The position numbers were made by a program, and so were the translations under genes. A DNA stretch of 64,000 nucleotides from Nostoc sp. UHCC 0302 (GTDB lineage Bacteria; Cyanobacteriota; Cyanobacteriia; Cyanobacteriales; Nostocaceae). Where the stretch lies: assembly GCF_038096175.1 (NCBI RefSeq), contig NZ_CP151099.1:8324665-8388664 (forward strand), given 5' to 3'. The notes beneath the pieces were generated by a model. It was not told where the DNA came from, ran no database searches, and worked only from the letters and a program-made list of their open reading frames with translations. Below, in pieces: positions 26,305-34,957 of this stretch (position 1 is its first letter; the number at the start of each line of letters is the position of its first letter).

Positions 26305-27107
26305 GATAATTAATACTTTTCTTTTGTAATATGTCAGTAGTAATGGGTAATTGTGCAAAAACAATTACCCATTGCTGTAACAGTCATAAATTATTCATAA
26401 AAACAAGATACTCGACTTTTTAAATAAGCTGGATGTTTTTACTTTTAAAGTTCTAGAATTCAAATTTTATTATATTTAGCAAGGTTTTCTTCAAGACTCA
26501 ACGAAATATAAAACTATCTTGACTTGAACGACGTAAGAAGACGTTAGGGCTTAGGCAAAGTTATGAAAAAAGAACAGCAAATGACACGTAGACGCACAGC
26601 GGCGAATCAAAGCAGTTTTTTTGGTTTACAAAATGAGCTACTGAAGTTAGCGTAGCATCTCCGAAGAAGATACCCGAAGGGGTTACCGCAGGGTAGAAAT
26701 AAGAATTTTAGGCAACTCTTGCGTAAGTTCTAGACGTAAAGAAATTGTGTAATTTCTAGCGTGCATGTGTTTAACTCACAGTGACAGTATTATTTTTTGT
26801 GTTCACCTACTTAGCTGGAAATAGGGAATATAAAAATCTATTTTTATACTTATTTATTTTAATTTTATAAAAGGATTGTTTTATAAAAGTTGATTAACCT
26901 ACTCAGTACAAATATTTGGATTTAAAATAGATAAATCCAATCAATTATAAAACCTTCTTTGGGTTTTTTATACTACTACCTATTAAGGTATAGGCATATT
27001 TATTAATAATGCACTTAATTTAACTTCACAATATTTCCTTGGGTTGATGTGTATTGTGCCTAAAATTTGAGAAGTTAGTAAATAAGTTCGATTAGGGATA
27101 GAAAATA
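26305..27107. other. Intergenic region, about 800 bases
   Basis: This long spacer lies upstream of dps. It holds a complex repeat at 26640-26696 and TTCGATTAGGGA just before dps. A 30-codon frame from ATG 26563 has no Shine-Dalgarno sequence. I see no other gene. A stress-regulated dps promoter would lie near its right end. Confidence 0.4.
26640..26696. repeat. Dispersed palindromic repeat cluster
   Basis: GTTAGCGTAGCATCTCC, GAAGAAGATACCCGAAGG and GGTTACCGCAGGG form overlapping short inverted repeats of the CTACG..CGTAG kind seen again near 31912, 43081, 55630 and 58733. Confidence 0.5.
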
Positions 27108-27647
27108 ATGACTCCTATAAACATTGGTTTGACACAAGAACAGCGTCAAGGTGTGATTAATCTGTTAAATCAGGATTTAGCAGATTCTTATGTACTATTA
27201 GTGAAAACCAAAAAGTACCATTGGGATGTCATTGGCCCTCAGTTCCGCACTCTGCACCAGCTTTGGGAAGAACACTACGAAAAACTGACATTAAGTATCG
27301 ATGCAATAGCAGAGCGGGTTCGTACTTTGGGCGGTTACCCCGTTGGTTCATTGGAAGGATTTCTCAAGATTGCTACCCTCAAAGAAGATGCTGGTCGAGT
27401 TCCAACAGCAACAGGGATGGTGTCTAACTTGGTAAATGATCACGAACAGGTGATTCGTAACTTAAGACAACATATAGACCAGTCTAGCGAAGAATTCCAT
27501 GATGAGGGAACTGCTGACTTTCTAACCGGACTGCTGGAAGCGCATGAACAGATAGCTTGGATGCTGCGCTCATTTATTGAAGGGGAAGCATTGGAAGCAG
27601 ACGGTAAACAGCCAGCAGCAGAAACTAAAACCCCCGTTGGTGTGTAG
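27108..27647 (+). CDS. dps: Dps-family ferritin-like protein
   Basis: The 179-residue four-helix-bundle protein should assemble into a 12-subunit shell that oxidises Fe2+ with H2O2 and stores iron, protecting DNA. The ferroxidase signature is visible: KTKKYHWDVIGPQFRTLHQL with His42 and His/Asp partners, followed by EEHYEKLTLSIDAIAERVRTLGG. The C-terminal tail after residue 160 is acidic, then Ala/Pro/Thr-rich and short. Nostocales carry several Dps paralogues; which one this is cannot be said. A hairpin follows at 27705-27729. Confidence 0.93.
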   Translation: MTPINIGLTQEQRQGVINLLNQDLADSYVLLVKTKKYHWDVIGPQFRTLHQLWEEHYEKLTLSIDAIAERVRTLGGYPVGSLEGFLKIATLKEDAGRVPTATGMVSNLVNDHEQVIRNLRQHIDQSSEEFHDEGTADFLTGLLEAHEQIAWMLRSFIEGEALEADGKQPAAETKTPVGV

Positions 27648-27704
27648 GCTATTAGCGGTTTAGCTAAAGATATTAAGTTGAAAATGACACTCTGCACAAC
27701 CGAT

Positions 27705-27729
27705 TGAGGGAAGATTGATTCTTCCCTCA
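27705..27729 (+). terminator. Hairpin after dps
   Basis: TGAGGGAAG and CTTCCCTCA form a perfect nine-base stem with a seven-base loop about 58 bases after the dps stop. There is no T tract. Confidence 0.55.
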
Positions 27730-27746
27730 TACTGGCGAGACTCGTA

Positions 27747-27813
27747 AAAAACCCGGTTTCTATGAGAAATAGCTTTTCTGTAAGCTTGGTAAATACCTAA
27801 GAAATCGGGTTTT
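27747..27813. repeat. Inverted repeat AAAACCCGGTTTCT/AGAAATCGGGTTTT
   Basis: Two 14-15-base arms, nearly perfect complements, flank 38 bases. Copies of this AAACCCGGTTTCT sequence are dispersed in Nostocales genomes as far as I recall. Confidence 0.6.
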
Positions 27814-28017
27814 AGAATCTCCTGCGTAATACCAATTGGCCGAGCTTGAAGTAGAGATGAAATTGTAGGGGCGTACATTTGTGCGTCCTTATTGCCTGAA
27901 TCTATAGCTTGATTAAAGCCAAATGGTATAAGCCTTAACTAGGATAGAGGGATCAATCTTCTTGTATTTGCCTCTTGGTGTCAACTAAAAAAACGACATA
28001 GTACAAAGAGTATTAAA

Positions 28018-28785
28018 ATGTCAGAAGCATATAAAGCAGAACGTACCATATCTGCTGTATTTAAAGAACAAAAGCAAATTGATGATGTAATTCGTCGGTT
28101 ACTAGATAGGGGTGTGCCTAGAGATCATATTTCGGTCATGGGCAGAAACTTCCAATCTGAGACTCGAATTGCTGGTTTTATTACTAAAAAAGATGTGATT
28201 TTGGGAGGATTGAGAACAGGAGCAATTTTTGGTTCCTTATTTGGTTCTTTCCTTAGTTTGCTCACAGGTGTAGGGGTATTATTTATTCCTTTTATCGGTT
28301 CAATTGTGGCAGCAGGCCCCATTAGTGCAATATTGCTTGGAGCTGCAAGTGGTGCGATCGCAGGTAGTGCAGGTGCAGGACTGGTATCAGTTCTGACTAC
28401 TTTGGGAATGCCAGAAGATAAAGCTGCTATTTACCAAACTCGTCTACAAGCTGGTGAGTTCTTATTGCTAGCAGAAGTACCAAGCGATCGCGCCGGCGAA
28501 TTTCAATTGCTGCTTGAAAGTGCTGGTGCTGAAGAAATTCATACACTTGAAAAAACTTTGGCTCGTCCTTGTCTTGGAGAGTGCAACAGCCCGGAAGATT
28601 TATCACCAGAGGTTCGTTCACATCTTTCTGAGGAAGCTCAGCGCACATTCATTGAGCGCTATAATGCTGCATTCAAGGAGAAAAATGATGAATTGGTAGC
28701 TGAACAAGCTGCTTGGGAAGCGGTTCATCAGCAATTTGATGAAGATGAAAATGGTGTTTGGTCAAAAGCTAAAGCGAATGTTTAA
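28018..28785 (+). CDS. Membrane-associated stress protein with C-terminal ChaB domain
   Basis: The 255-residue protein has three parts. Residues 1-60 ([19 protein letters not shown], then [15 protein letters not shown]) resemble the general-stress/DUF1269-type N-terminus. Residues about 62-130 form a glycine-zipper hydrophobic segment ([35 protein letters not shown]). After a soluble linker, residues about 193-250 match the ChaB fold ([35 protein letters not shown]). ChaB is linked to the ChaA cation antiporter in enteric bacteria, but its own role is obscure. The gene is monocistronic in a stress-gene neighbourhood. Confidence 0.82.
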   Translation: MSEAYKAERTISAVFKEQKQIDDVIRRLLDRGVPRDHISVMGRNFQSETRIAGFITKKDVILGGLRTGAIFGSLFGSFLSLLTGVGVLFIPFIGSIVAAGPISAILLGAASGAIAGSAGAGLVSVLTTLGMPEDKAAIYQTRLQAGEFLLLAEVPSDRAGEFQLLLESAGAEEIHTLEKTLARPCLGECNSPEDLSPEVRSHLSEEAQRTFIERYNAAFKEKNDELVAEQAAWEAVHQQFDEDENGVWSKAKANV

Positions 28786-28863
28786 GTAGAAAAGGCACAG
28801 TTAGGATTGCTGTGTTTCCCTACAAAAAACAGCGGTTCAAAATATTAACTAAACCTAGTAGTG

Positions 28864-28895
28864 AGTCCTGAGTCAAGTTAAAAATACTCAGGACT
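28864..28895. terminator. Bidirectional hairpin between convergent genes
   Basis: AGTCCTGAGT and ACTCAGGACT form a perfect ten-base stem with a 12-base loop. It lies between the stops of the ChaB-fusion gene and the TIGR02588 gene, and is built from the GAGTCCT heptamer type. Confidence 0.65.
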
Positions 28896-28900
28896 TTGCA

Positions 28901-29302
28901 TTAGGGCAATTTGTAGCTAGCGACACGTAGCGTTAATTTGCCTTGGCCTGGATTTTGACGAAATATAAATGCGCCTTCTTCTGTTTCCCCACTGGATAAA
29001 AAGTCAATTTGTTGCTCTCCTGTTTCTGCAACCTCACCATTAATGACTAATTCAGCCATAATTTGAACTGACTCAGCAGTGTCTCCTCCAGTGTTTACCA
29101 CTTCAAAGGGAACGTAAAATTGTCCATTAATTTCCTTAATTGTCTCTTTGTTACTGACAGAAAGGATAGGAGGCTGATTGTTGTCGTTGAGCCAAGTGTA
29201 GCCGACCAAACCAACAATTACTGCTAGGATGAATGAGGCGACAGTGAATGTTATCCATTCAGCAGGCGATCGCTCTGGTTGCTGTTGTTCTGTTTGAGTC
29301 AT
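28901..29302 (-). CDS. TIGR02588 family protein
   Basis: The 133-residue protein starts at ATG 29302, which overlaps the stop of the upstream TIGR02587 gene by four bases. It has one membrane helix near residues 17-39 (ITFTVASFILAVIVGLVGYT). A periplasmic immunoglobulin-like part follows, with FYVPFEVVNTGGDTAESVQI and EEGAFIFRQNPGQGKLTLRV. The pairing with TIGR02587 is characteristic. The function is unknown; a two-protein membrane complex is a fair inference. Confidence 0.82.
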   Translation of the reverse strand: MTQTEQQQPERSPAEWITFTVASFILAVIVGLVGYTWLNDNNQPPILSVSNKETIKEINGQFYVPFEVVNTGGDTAESVQIMAELVINGEVAETGEQQIDFLSSGETEEGAFIFRQNPGQGKLTLRVASYKLP

Positions 29303-30165
29303 ATCGCTAACCTTCCCGCAGCACCGCCAATAGTTGCAGGTAATCCCAGCACTAAAGTGTGATCTAACCACATTGTCCAAGGGTCGCTAAAAGTTAACTT
29401 CTGAAAGAACCACAGCATTACCGCACCTGCTAGCAGTGAAACTAAGTAGGACATAATGGTTTCACTTGATGGTCGTTGGAAAATTCCTTGTTGCTGTCTG
29501 CGCTTTTGCTGGTCTGAAAAACCTGCCTGAAATACAATGCCATAAGAAATCAACAAAGATGCGGCGATCATTGCTAATTCCCAAGGTGGTGAAGTTGCGG
29601 CTGCTAACATGGCAACTTCATCTGTTGGAGCAATGTTAAATGCAATTACGGTTGCACCTATCACTGTTGCACCAACATCAGCAAAGGTGGCGTGTAACTC
29701 ACCTCCTTTGTTTGGCGCTTTCCCATTTTCTTGCTCACTATTACGAGTATCTCCCAAAAACTGGTTAGCTAATGCTACACCAAGGGCAAAAGGTACACTC
29801 TCATAAATGGTTTTACCTAAAGCTTCTTTGAGCGAGGTTTCAAGTGTGAGTTCTCGCAATAGCAGTAATACAAAGGCACAGCAAACTATTCCGATCGCTA
29901 TTGCTTCTACAGTATCTATTGCGGCTTGATAACCTAACCAGTTATATCTGCGTTTCCGAAAGCCTTCTGTCTGGTTGAGTATAAAAACTACAATAAATAA
30001 TAATGCGATCGCCATCATCATTAATTGTGGTTTTGCCAGTGACCCAATCCACCAAACTTCCATTGTATATAACAATGGGATGCCAAATAAAAAGCCTCCA
30101 CAAGCACCTCGAATAATGTCATTAATCTCACTATTCCACACATTCTTCTGATGCTTTTTTCTCAC
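29299..30165 (-). CDS. TIGR02587 family integral membrane protein
   Basis: The 288-residue protein has about seven membrane helices (for example GACGGFLFGIPLLYTMEVWW, MMMAIALLFIVVFIL, AIGIVCCAFVLLLLRELTL) and a conserved cytosolic stretch FQAGFSDQQKRRQQQG. It is the first gene of a two-gene unit with TIGR02588, to which it is translationally coupled. I know the family only as a conserved membrane pair in cyanobacteria and rhizobia; no activity is established. The start at 30165 gives MRKKHQKNVW. Confidence 0.85.
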   Translation of the reverse strand: MRKKHQKNVWNSEINDIIRGACGGFLFGIPLLYTMEVWWIGSLAKPQLMMMAIALLFIVVFILNQTEGFRKRRYNWLGYQAAIDTVEAIAIGIVCCAFVLLLLRELTLETSLKEALGKTIYESVPFALGVALANQFLGDTRNSEQENGKAPNKGGELHATFADVGATVIGATVIAFNIAPTDEVAMLAAATSPPWELAMIAASLLISYGIVFQAGFSDQQKRRQQQGIFQRPSSETIMSYLVSLLAGAVMLWFFQKLTFSDPWTMWLDHTLVLGLPATIGGAAGRLAI

Positions 30166-30699
30166 TCTTTGACTTTCCTCATATTGAAGATTTATTTCAA
30201 TTCATTTATTTAAAAATAATATATAGCAGATTTAAAGTTGATGAAGCACACAACAGAGGACTCACAGTCAAGTATAAAGCCTGTTTCCCTTCCCAATTCT
30301 GACGAATGTATTCTCAATTCTGCTGTATAAATGTTATTTTTTATATTCAGCTAAATTAATAAATAACATACACATTTTTTACAAGTAGCTAAAAATAAAG
30401 ACTAAACTTTGTAATGTTTCAAATCTAAAAAGTAATACAAAATAATATTTTCAAACTATTTTTCTCTTTCTTTAGATGCTTAATATAATTTTTTAGCATA
30501 AATTATTCTTTTTAGGTTAATAGATTTTTTATAAAAATTTACATTGTTGATGAAAACTAGTTTTTTATTTGTTTTGCATCTATCTAAAGTTATATAAATT
30601 TAAAACTTTGATAGAACTCTTGATAGAAGTAAAAGTATAGTAGTAATGTTATATTTTTTACTAAGTTAATATCTTGAACAGCTACTAAGGTTAAAAATT
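30166..30699. other. Intergenic region, 534 bases, very AT-rich
   Basis: This spacer between the divergent TIGR02587 and CsbD genes is dominated by A/T tracts and holds both promoters. No gene, RNA or hairpin stands out. Confidence 0.4.
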
Positions 30700-30882
30700 A
30701 TGAGTGATGAGAAAAGAGTAGAAGCTACCGCTAAAAATATTGAAGGCAAGGTTCAAGAATTTGTTGGTGAAGTAACTGGCAATCCAAAAGATAAAGCTGA
30801 GGGTCAAGCTAAGCAAACTGAAGCCCAAGTTATTCACACTAAGGAAAACATCAAAGATGCAGTTAACGAGAGCTTAGAATAA
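30700..30882 (+). CDS. CsbD family stress protein
   Basis: This is a 60-residue, highly charged small protein with the CsbD pattern: ATAKNIEGKVQEFVGEVTGN followed by KDKAEGQAKQTEAQ. CsbD proteins are induced by general stress in many bacteria; their molecular role is unknown. It is cytoplasmic and monocistronic, with a hairpin terminator at 30939-30968. Confidence 0.88.
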   Translation: MSDEKRVEATAKNIEGKVQEFVGEVTGNPKDKAEGQAKQTEAQVIHTKENIKDAVNESLE

Positions 30883-30938
30883 TTTTGCTTTTACAACTTC
30901 AGTAATAACTAGGGTTTAATAGTCTAATAAAAATGACT

Positions 30939-30968
30939 ACTCCACTATCTTATAGAAAGTGGAGTTTT
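30939..30968 (+). terminator. Terminator after the CsbD gene
   Basis: ACTCCACT pairs with AGTGGAGT across an 11-base loop and is followed by TTTTC. It lies 57 bases after the stop. Confidence 0.75.
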
Positions 30969-31042
30969 CGTATGTGTTTAAAGTTGAAAAAGGTGTAGTT
31001 TTTAATAACTCGGCTTCAATCATGAATGTTCTGGTAATTCAA

Positions 31043-31315
31043 CTAATAACTACTACGCTCAGTGAATAGGTTCCATAGAAAAATAGCAACTATTGCACCA
31101 ATAACTGCAACAATTACACCAGGAATACTCAGAGATGCGGCTGCGAATTGCAGCCTCCCTGTCTGTAATAGAGTCACTATAGTCCCCCCTATTACAGCAC
31201 CGATGATACCTAAGATCATGGTTTTAAGAATTCCACCACCCTGACGACCAGGATAAATAGCTTTCGCTATAGCTCCAGCAAGTAAACCCAGAATTATCCA
31301 AGCAATAATGTTCAT
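31043..31315 (-). CDS. GlsB/YeaQ/YmgE family membrane protein
   Basis: The 90-residue protein has three hydrophobic, glycine-rich segments: IIAWIILGLLAGAIAKAIYPG with the family's GxIAxxIxPG motif, ILGIIGAVIGGTIVTLL, and GVIVAVIGAIVAIFLWNLF. This is the transglycosylase-associated-protein fold of a stress-responsive inner-membrane family. It faces the CsbD gene, another stress gene. The function is unknown. Confidence 0.88.
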   Translation of the reverse strand: MNIIAWIILGLLAGAIAKAIYPGRQGGGILKTMILGIIGAVIGGTIVTLLQTGRLQFAAASLSIPGVIVAVIGAIVAIFLWNLFTERSSY

Positions 31316-31636
31316 ATATTTTTAATCCATGAAAAACCTATAACTAGCGTATTAATGACAATATTGTTTTCCTTCTATCGTAAGATATAAGTATTAAATA
31401 CTAAGATAAAGCAGTTCTTTTTATTAAATTATTGAATACAGATTTGTATAGGTGATTTTCTGAACCAGATATAGTAGTGTCGGCTCGGCATTGCCAATCT
31501 AATACTATTTTAAAAAATCTTTACAAGACATAAATTGGCTGTAGAGATGTACAGTTGTACGCTTCATGTATCTGTATTAGGCTTAAGCTTTTCGTGAAAT
31601 AGTAACTAAGTAAACATATAAATGCTTTTAGACTCG

Positions 31637-31666
31637 TAGTGGCGCTTTAGCGCTAAAGCGCTACTA
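31637..31666. repeat. 30-base palindrome centred on AGCGCT
   Basis: TAGTGGCGCTTTAGC and its complement pair over 15 positions with one G-T. It is a long near-perfect palindrome without a loop, of a type repeated in Nostoc genomes. Confidence 0.7.
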
Positions 31667-31844
31667 TGAACTGGTTACATTTTTCAGGTTGAGCTACTTA
31701 TAACCTTGCTTAAGTGATGGAAAAAATTATTGGTGTTTTTACTTGGTAATGAGAAATCAGATCAAGTATTGGCTCTGTACCCTATTAATTGGGAATTAAA
31801 AATTATACTAATTCAATTAATGATTGCAACACATCTTTCGATGA

Positions 31845-31864
31845 AGACGCGATTTATCGCGTCT
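31845..31864. repeat. AGACGCGAT palindromic repeat
   Basis: AGACGCGATTTATCGCGTCT is a member of the palindrome family also found at 42974, 43012, 45695 and 45734. Confidence 0.75.
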
Positions 31865-31911
31865 CTACAGATGGTCTATTTGTCACACTCTTTTTTCAAA
31901 TTGGTATTACC

Positions 31912-32020
31912 CTTCGGGTGACGCTCTCTACGAGATGCTACGCTAACGGCAGTTTTTCTTTGAGAAACCACCTTTTTCGATAGGAGAAGGCGCTAGCCTC
32001 TCCCTTTGGGAGAAGACGGG
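31912..32020. repeat. Cluster of short inverted repeats
   Basis: CCTTCGGGTGACGC, CTCTACGAGATGCTACGC and GCTAGCCTCTCCCTTTGGG follow each other. They are of the CTACGAG.. type shared with 43081 and 58733. Confidence 0.5.
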
Positions 32021-32058
32021 ACTGGCTCACGAATTACAAGTAATTGTTTGTTCAATAT

Positions 32059-32604
32059 TCAAATTTTTTGTAGATACTGAGGTGGCACACTATCTACTAA
32101 CCAAACACCATTATCGGAACAGTAGAAGCTGTAACCAGCTTGAGACATTGCAGCAGCATCTACAATAAAAACTTTTGGTTTTCCATGTCTTGCGCCTACA
32201 GTTTCTGCTGTGGCAATATCCTTTGATAAATGCACATGATGCCGAGACATTTTGCAAAGTCCTGCTTGCATAATCGACTCAACAGATTTGTGTCCCGTGC
32301 CGTGATAAAGCACATCTGGAGGAACGACAGGTTCTAGTTGCAAATCAACTTCTACACTATGACCTTGGTTAGCACGAATCAGAGTGCCTGTGGAGTCAAA
32401 GGAAAAGCGTTTTTTGTTGTTGAGTTCAACTACTACCTGTAATTCTTGACGGGTGATTGGAAACTTATTTTTAGTACAAGCAGTAAGTAGTTCATCAACA
32501 GCAAACCAACCACCGGGAGCAAGTTTGATTCCAATTGCATCCGGTGTGTGTCGCAGATATTTGCTGAGATATCTACTAATTTTAACGAGGCGAGAATCAC
32601 TCAT
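32059..32604 (-). CDS. kptA: RNA 2'-phosphotransferase (Tpt1/KptA)
   Basis: The 181-residue KptA moves a 2'-phosphate from RNA to NAD+. In eukaryotes this completes tRNA splicing; the bacterial role is unknown. Family signatures are present: KISRYLSKYLRHTP at the N-terminus with the RHxP element, GGWFAVDELL, LIRANQGHS, VLYHGTGHKS and HVHLSKDI. Length is typical. It is monocistronic. It lies 7 kb from the tRNA array, but no direct link is shown. Confidence 0.93.
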   Translation of the reverse strand: MSDSRLVKISRYLSKYLRHTPDAIGIKLAPGGWFAVDELLTACTKNKFPITRQELQVVVELNNKKRFSFDSTGTLIRANQGHSVEVDLQLEPVVPPDVLYHGTGHKSVESIMQAGLCKMSRHHVHLSKDIATAETVGARHGKPKVFIVDAAAMSQAGYSFYCSDNGVWLVDSVPPQYLQKI

Positions 32605-32665
32605 GTGATTGTAGTTAGTATCATTAATACTACAAACGTGTATTAACTATAATACACCACAATTT

Positions 32666-34021
32666 TTAGTAAATTGACAGGATTTGCCTTACCATCAGCG
32701 CTAATGATACTCCAATCATTACAATGAGTGTCACTTTTCCTCCTGGAACCAACTGTTGTTCCTTACTATTTAAGTTCTCTTGCTCTTGGCGTTGCTTCCA
32801 ACTCATCAATGCTGGAATAATCCCACCTAAAACTGAAATACTGAAGGTTCCTGTATAATCTAGGGCAACAAAGAAGATGCTGGGATTAAGCGTGCCAAAA
32901 GTCATAGGAGGAAAAAGCACCAGGGAATAGAGGGGTAAGCGATTAGAAGATTCGCCCTGTGAAATTAGGGAAACATCTTTGAAAAAATCTAGCAACCCAT
33001 ACACAAATCCAATAAACGATGTGACGATCGCAAATTCAGAGAAGACAGATACTAATACTCCTAACACTTCTCCAGCACCACCAGATCGTAAAATTTGCAA
33101 TGGGTCAAAAACAGTTTTGCCAGCAGAAATGCCCTCTACTATCTCAGAACTAACACTTCCCAAAATCACGACATTCCAAGCCAAGAACATGATGAGGGGA
33201 ATCATAGAACCAATGACGATAGACTTACGTATCTTGCGGACATCTCCTTCGAGTTGCGATACGACAACTGGCACAACGTTATGGTAAAACAGCGTCACGC
33301 ATATGACTGAGACGGCACTTCCCAGGGCAGTCCAGTTCTGAAATAAGAATTGGGTGCTTGTAATATGTCCTCCTCCGATTAACAACAGTCCGAAGAAGGA
33401 AACAATGACAATCCCCACAAAGGCGCTGTTTAATTTCTGTATAAACCTTTCTCTTCCAAGGTACATAATACCGCCAAATAAGAGTGTGAAAGTTGTTGTT
33501 CCCACCCACGCAGGCACAAGATTTTCTACACCACAGACTTTGGCGATCGCAGATACTAAAATATCTCCGCCTTGGGTGATATATGCTACTAAGAGGGCAT
33601 AGTGCATGAATAAATATGCACCACCAGCAATTCGCGCTCCCAGTTTACCAAGGGTTTTCTCAACTACTCCCAATAAACCTACACTCGGACGCCCTTCTAG
33701 ACGCATGGCGTTCAAAGTTACTTCTGCAATCAACAAACCTGAAACTAAAGCGTAGAGCCAAACAGTAATCAGCAAAACTGTGGATGGGACAATTCCAGAT
33801 GGTAGGGTAACCGCAGGTAGAGCAAGAATCCCAGCCCCAACCGTAGTTCCCGCAATTAAGGCAGTACTCCCCAATACACTACCCGGTTGATGATTAAGCT
33901 TATTTCCATCAAATTCAAGATGAGAAAACAATCGCGTTGTTTGCTCTTGATTTGTAATAACAGCTGTCATAAAGTTTTTACTAAAAGATACATACCCAAC
34001 CAAAGTATACAATGTTAACAT
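32666..34021 (-). CDS. Aromatic amino acid permease (HAAAP, TyrP/Mtr-like)
   Basis: The 451-residue transporter has about 11 membrane helices. It begins with the family signature GSTALIAGTTVGAGILALPA and contains LIAEVTLNAMRLEG. HAAAP proteins import tryptophan or tyrosine with protons. A start at an internal ATG (codon 19, MTAVITNQEQ) is more usual for the family, but neither start has a clear Shine-Dalgarno sequence. The gene is alone; the exact substrate is uncertain. Confidence 0.88.
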   Translation of the reverse strand: MLTLYTLVGYVSFSKNFMTAVITNQEQTTRLFSHLEFDGNKLNHQPGSVLGSTALIAGTTVGAGILALPAVTLPSGIVPSTVLLITVWLYALVSGLLIAEVTLNAMRLEGRPSVGLLGVVEKTLGKLGARIAGGAYLFMHYALLVAYITQGGDILVSAIAKVCGVENLVPAWVGTTTFTLLFGGIMYLGRERFIQKLNSAFVGIVIVSFFGLLLIGGGHITSTQFLFQNWTALGSAVSVICVTLFYHNVVPVVVSQLEGDVRKIRKSIVIGSMIPLIMFLAWNVVILGSVSSEIVEGISAGKTVFDPLQILRSGGAGEVLGVLVSVFSEFAIVTSFIGFVYGLLDFFKDVSLISQGESSNRLPLYSLVLFPPMTFGTLNPSIFFVALDYTGTFSISVLGGIIPALMSWKQRQEQENLNSKEQQLVPGGKVTLIVMIGVSLALMVRQILSIY

Positions 34022-34305
34022 ATGTAAACTAAGTTAGTGTAAACCCTTGATATACCTTTATTCTGGCTATTTTTTCAGGGTAATGGAGTGATTACTCACT
34101 TCACAATTAATACAAATTTCATAGTAGGGGTGTAACTTGGCAATACTTGAGTAAGCTTTGCTTGAGATATGGATGATATTTTAATAAAAAGAGCAGTAAT
34201 ATCTATAAAACTTACGCATTGACAAAAAAGTGGCCAAGTATTGCCTAATATTACTATCAAGGCTTACAATTTTATTGTAATTATTAAATAATAGAACATT
34301 CATCA

Positions 34306-34929
34306 ATGAATATATGGCTATTAGCATCAATAGTATATATTTTTATAGCATTAGTAACTTTTATTCCCACTTTGAGAGCAATACTTAAAAAAGTAAAACT
34401 TTATCCAGGTGGCTCTTCATTTAATGAATCTCCATATTTCTCAGAAGAGAATAAGAAATTATTAGAGCAGCATTATAGTAGAATACAAGGAACGCTTGGA
34501 TTTTGGAAAAATGAAGCTAACAAGTATACAAGATTTCATTTTTACTGCTTAGGGTGGACTATTCCATCAGCAACTTTAATACCTATTGCTACCCAGTTAA
34601 TAGACGGTACTTTTTATTCAAAAATATTTTTAACTATTGTTTCTGCTCATACTGCTATACTTTTAAGTTTTCACAAAGGATTAAAGGTAGAAAGCAATTT
34701 AAAGGCGTTTCGACATGGGGAATCAGAGTTTTATGATTTATATAGAAGATTACTCGACAGACCCTTGTCTTTTGGGGATACAGAAGACAAACAGTTAGAT
34801 ACTTATTTCACTGAAGTAGAAATTATTAGAAGATATGTTAGGAATGCAGAAACTGATAACTTTCCTTTTCTGACGGAAGAAGTAAGATTATCGTTGGAAA
34901 AAAAAATTAGTAATTCAGGCTCAGATTAA
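34306..34929 (+). CDS. Two-helix membrane protein, possibly SLATT/DUF4231
   Basis: The 207-residue protein has an N-terminal membrane helix (residues 4-26, WLLASIVYIFIALVTFIPTL). After a helical soluble part there is a second helical pair near 85-125 (GWTIPSATLIPIATQLIDG, IFLTIVSAHTAILLSFHKGL), followed by a cytosolic helical region with AFRHGESEFYDLYRRLLDRP. The helical-pair plus C-terminal-helix layout resembles SLATT/DUF4231 proteins, which often act as pore effectors in nucleotide-signal defence. No nucleotidyltransferase is next to it. AT-rich codons differ from its neighbours. The assignment is tentative. Confidence 0.6.
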   Translation: MNIWLLASIVYIFIALVTFIPTLRAILKKVKLYPGGSSFNESPYFSEENKKLLEQHYSRIQGTLGFWKNEANKYTRFHFYCLGWTIPSATLIPIATQLIDGTFYSKIFLTIVSAHTAILLSFHKGLKVESNLKAFRHGESEFYDLYRRLLDRPLSFGDTEDKQLDTYFTEVEIIRRYVRNAETDNFPFLTEEVRLSLEKKISNSGSD

Positions 34930-34957
34930 TTTATTAATCCTGCTTGTCCCCACTGTC

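Larger units (their letters stand above)
31316..32058. other. Intergenic region with several dispersed repeats, 743 bases
   Basis: There is no convincing gene. The region contains a 30-base palindrome (31637-31666), an AGACGCG palindrome (31845-31864), and a patchwork of short inverted repeats at 31912-32020. Short open frames across it are built from these repeats. Confidence 0.5.

Noticed and set aside
26563..26655. 30-codon frame starting MKKEQQMTRRRTAA
   Set aside because: It has no ribosome site and runs into a dispersed repeat; too short to support.
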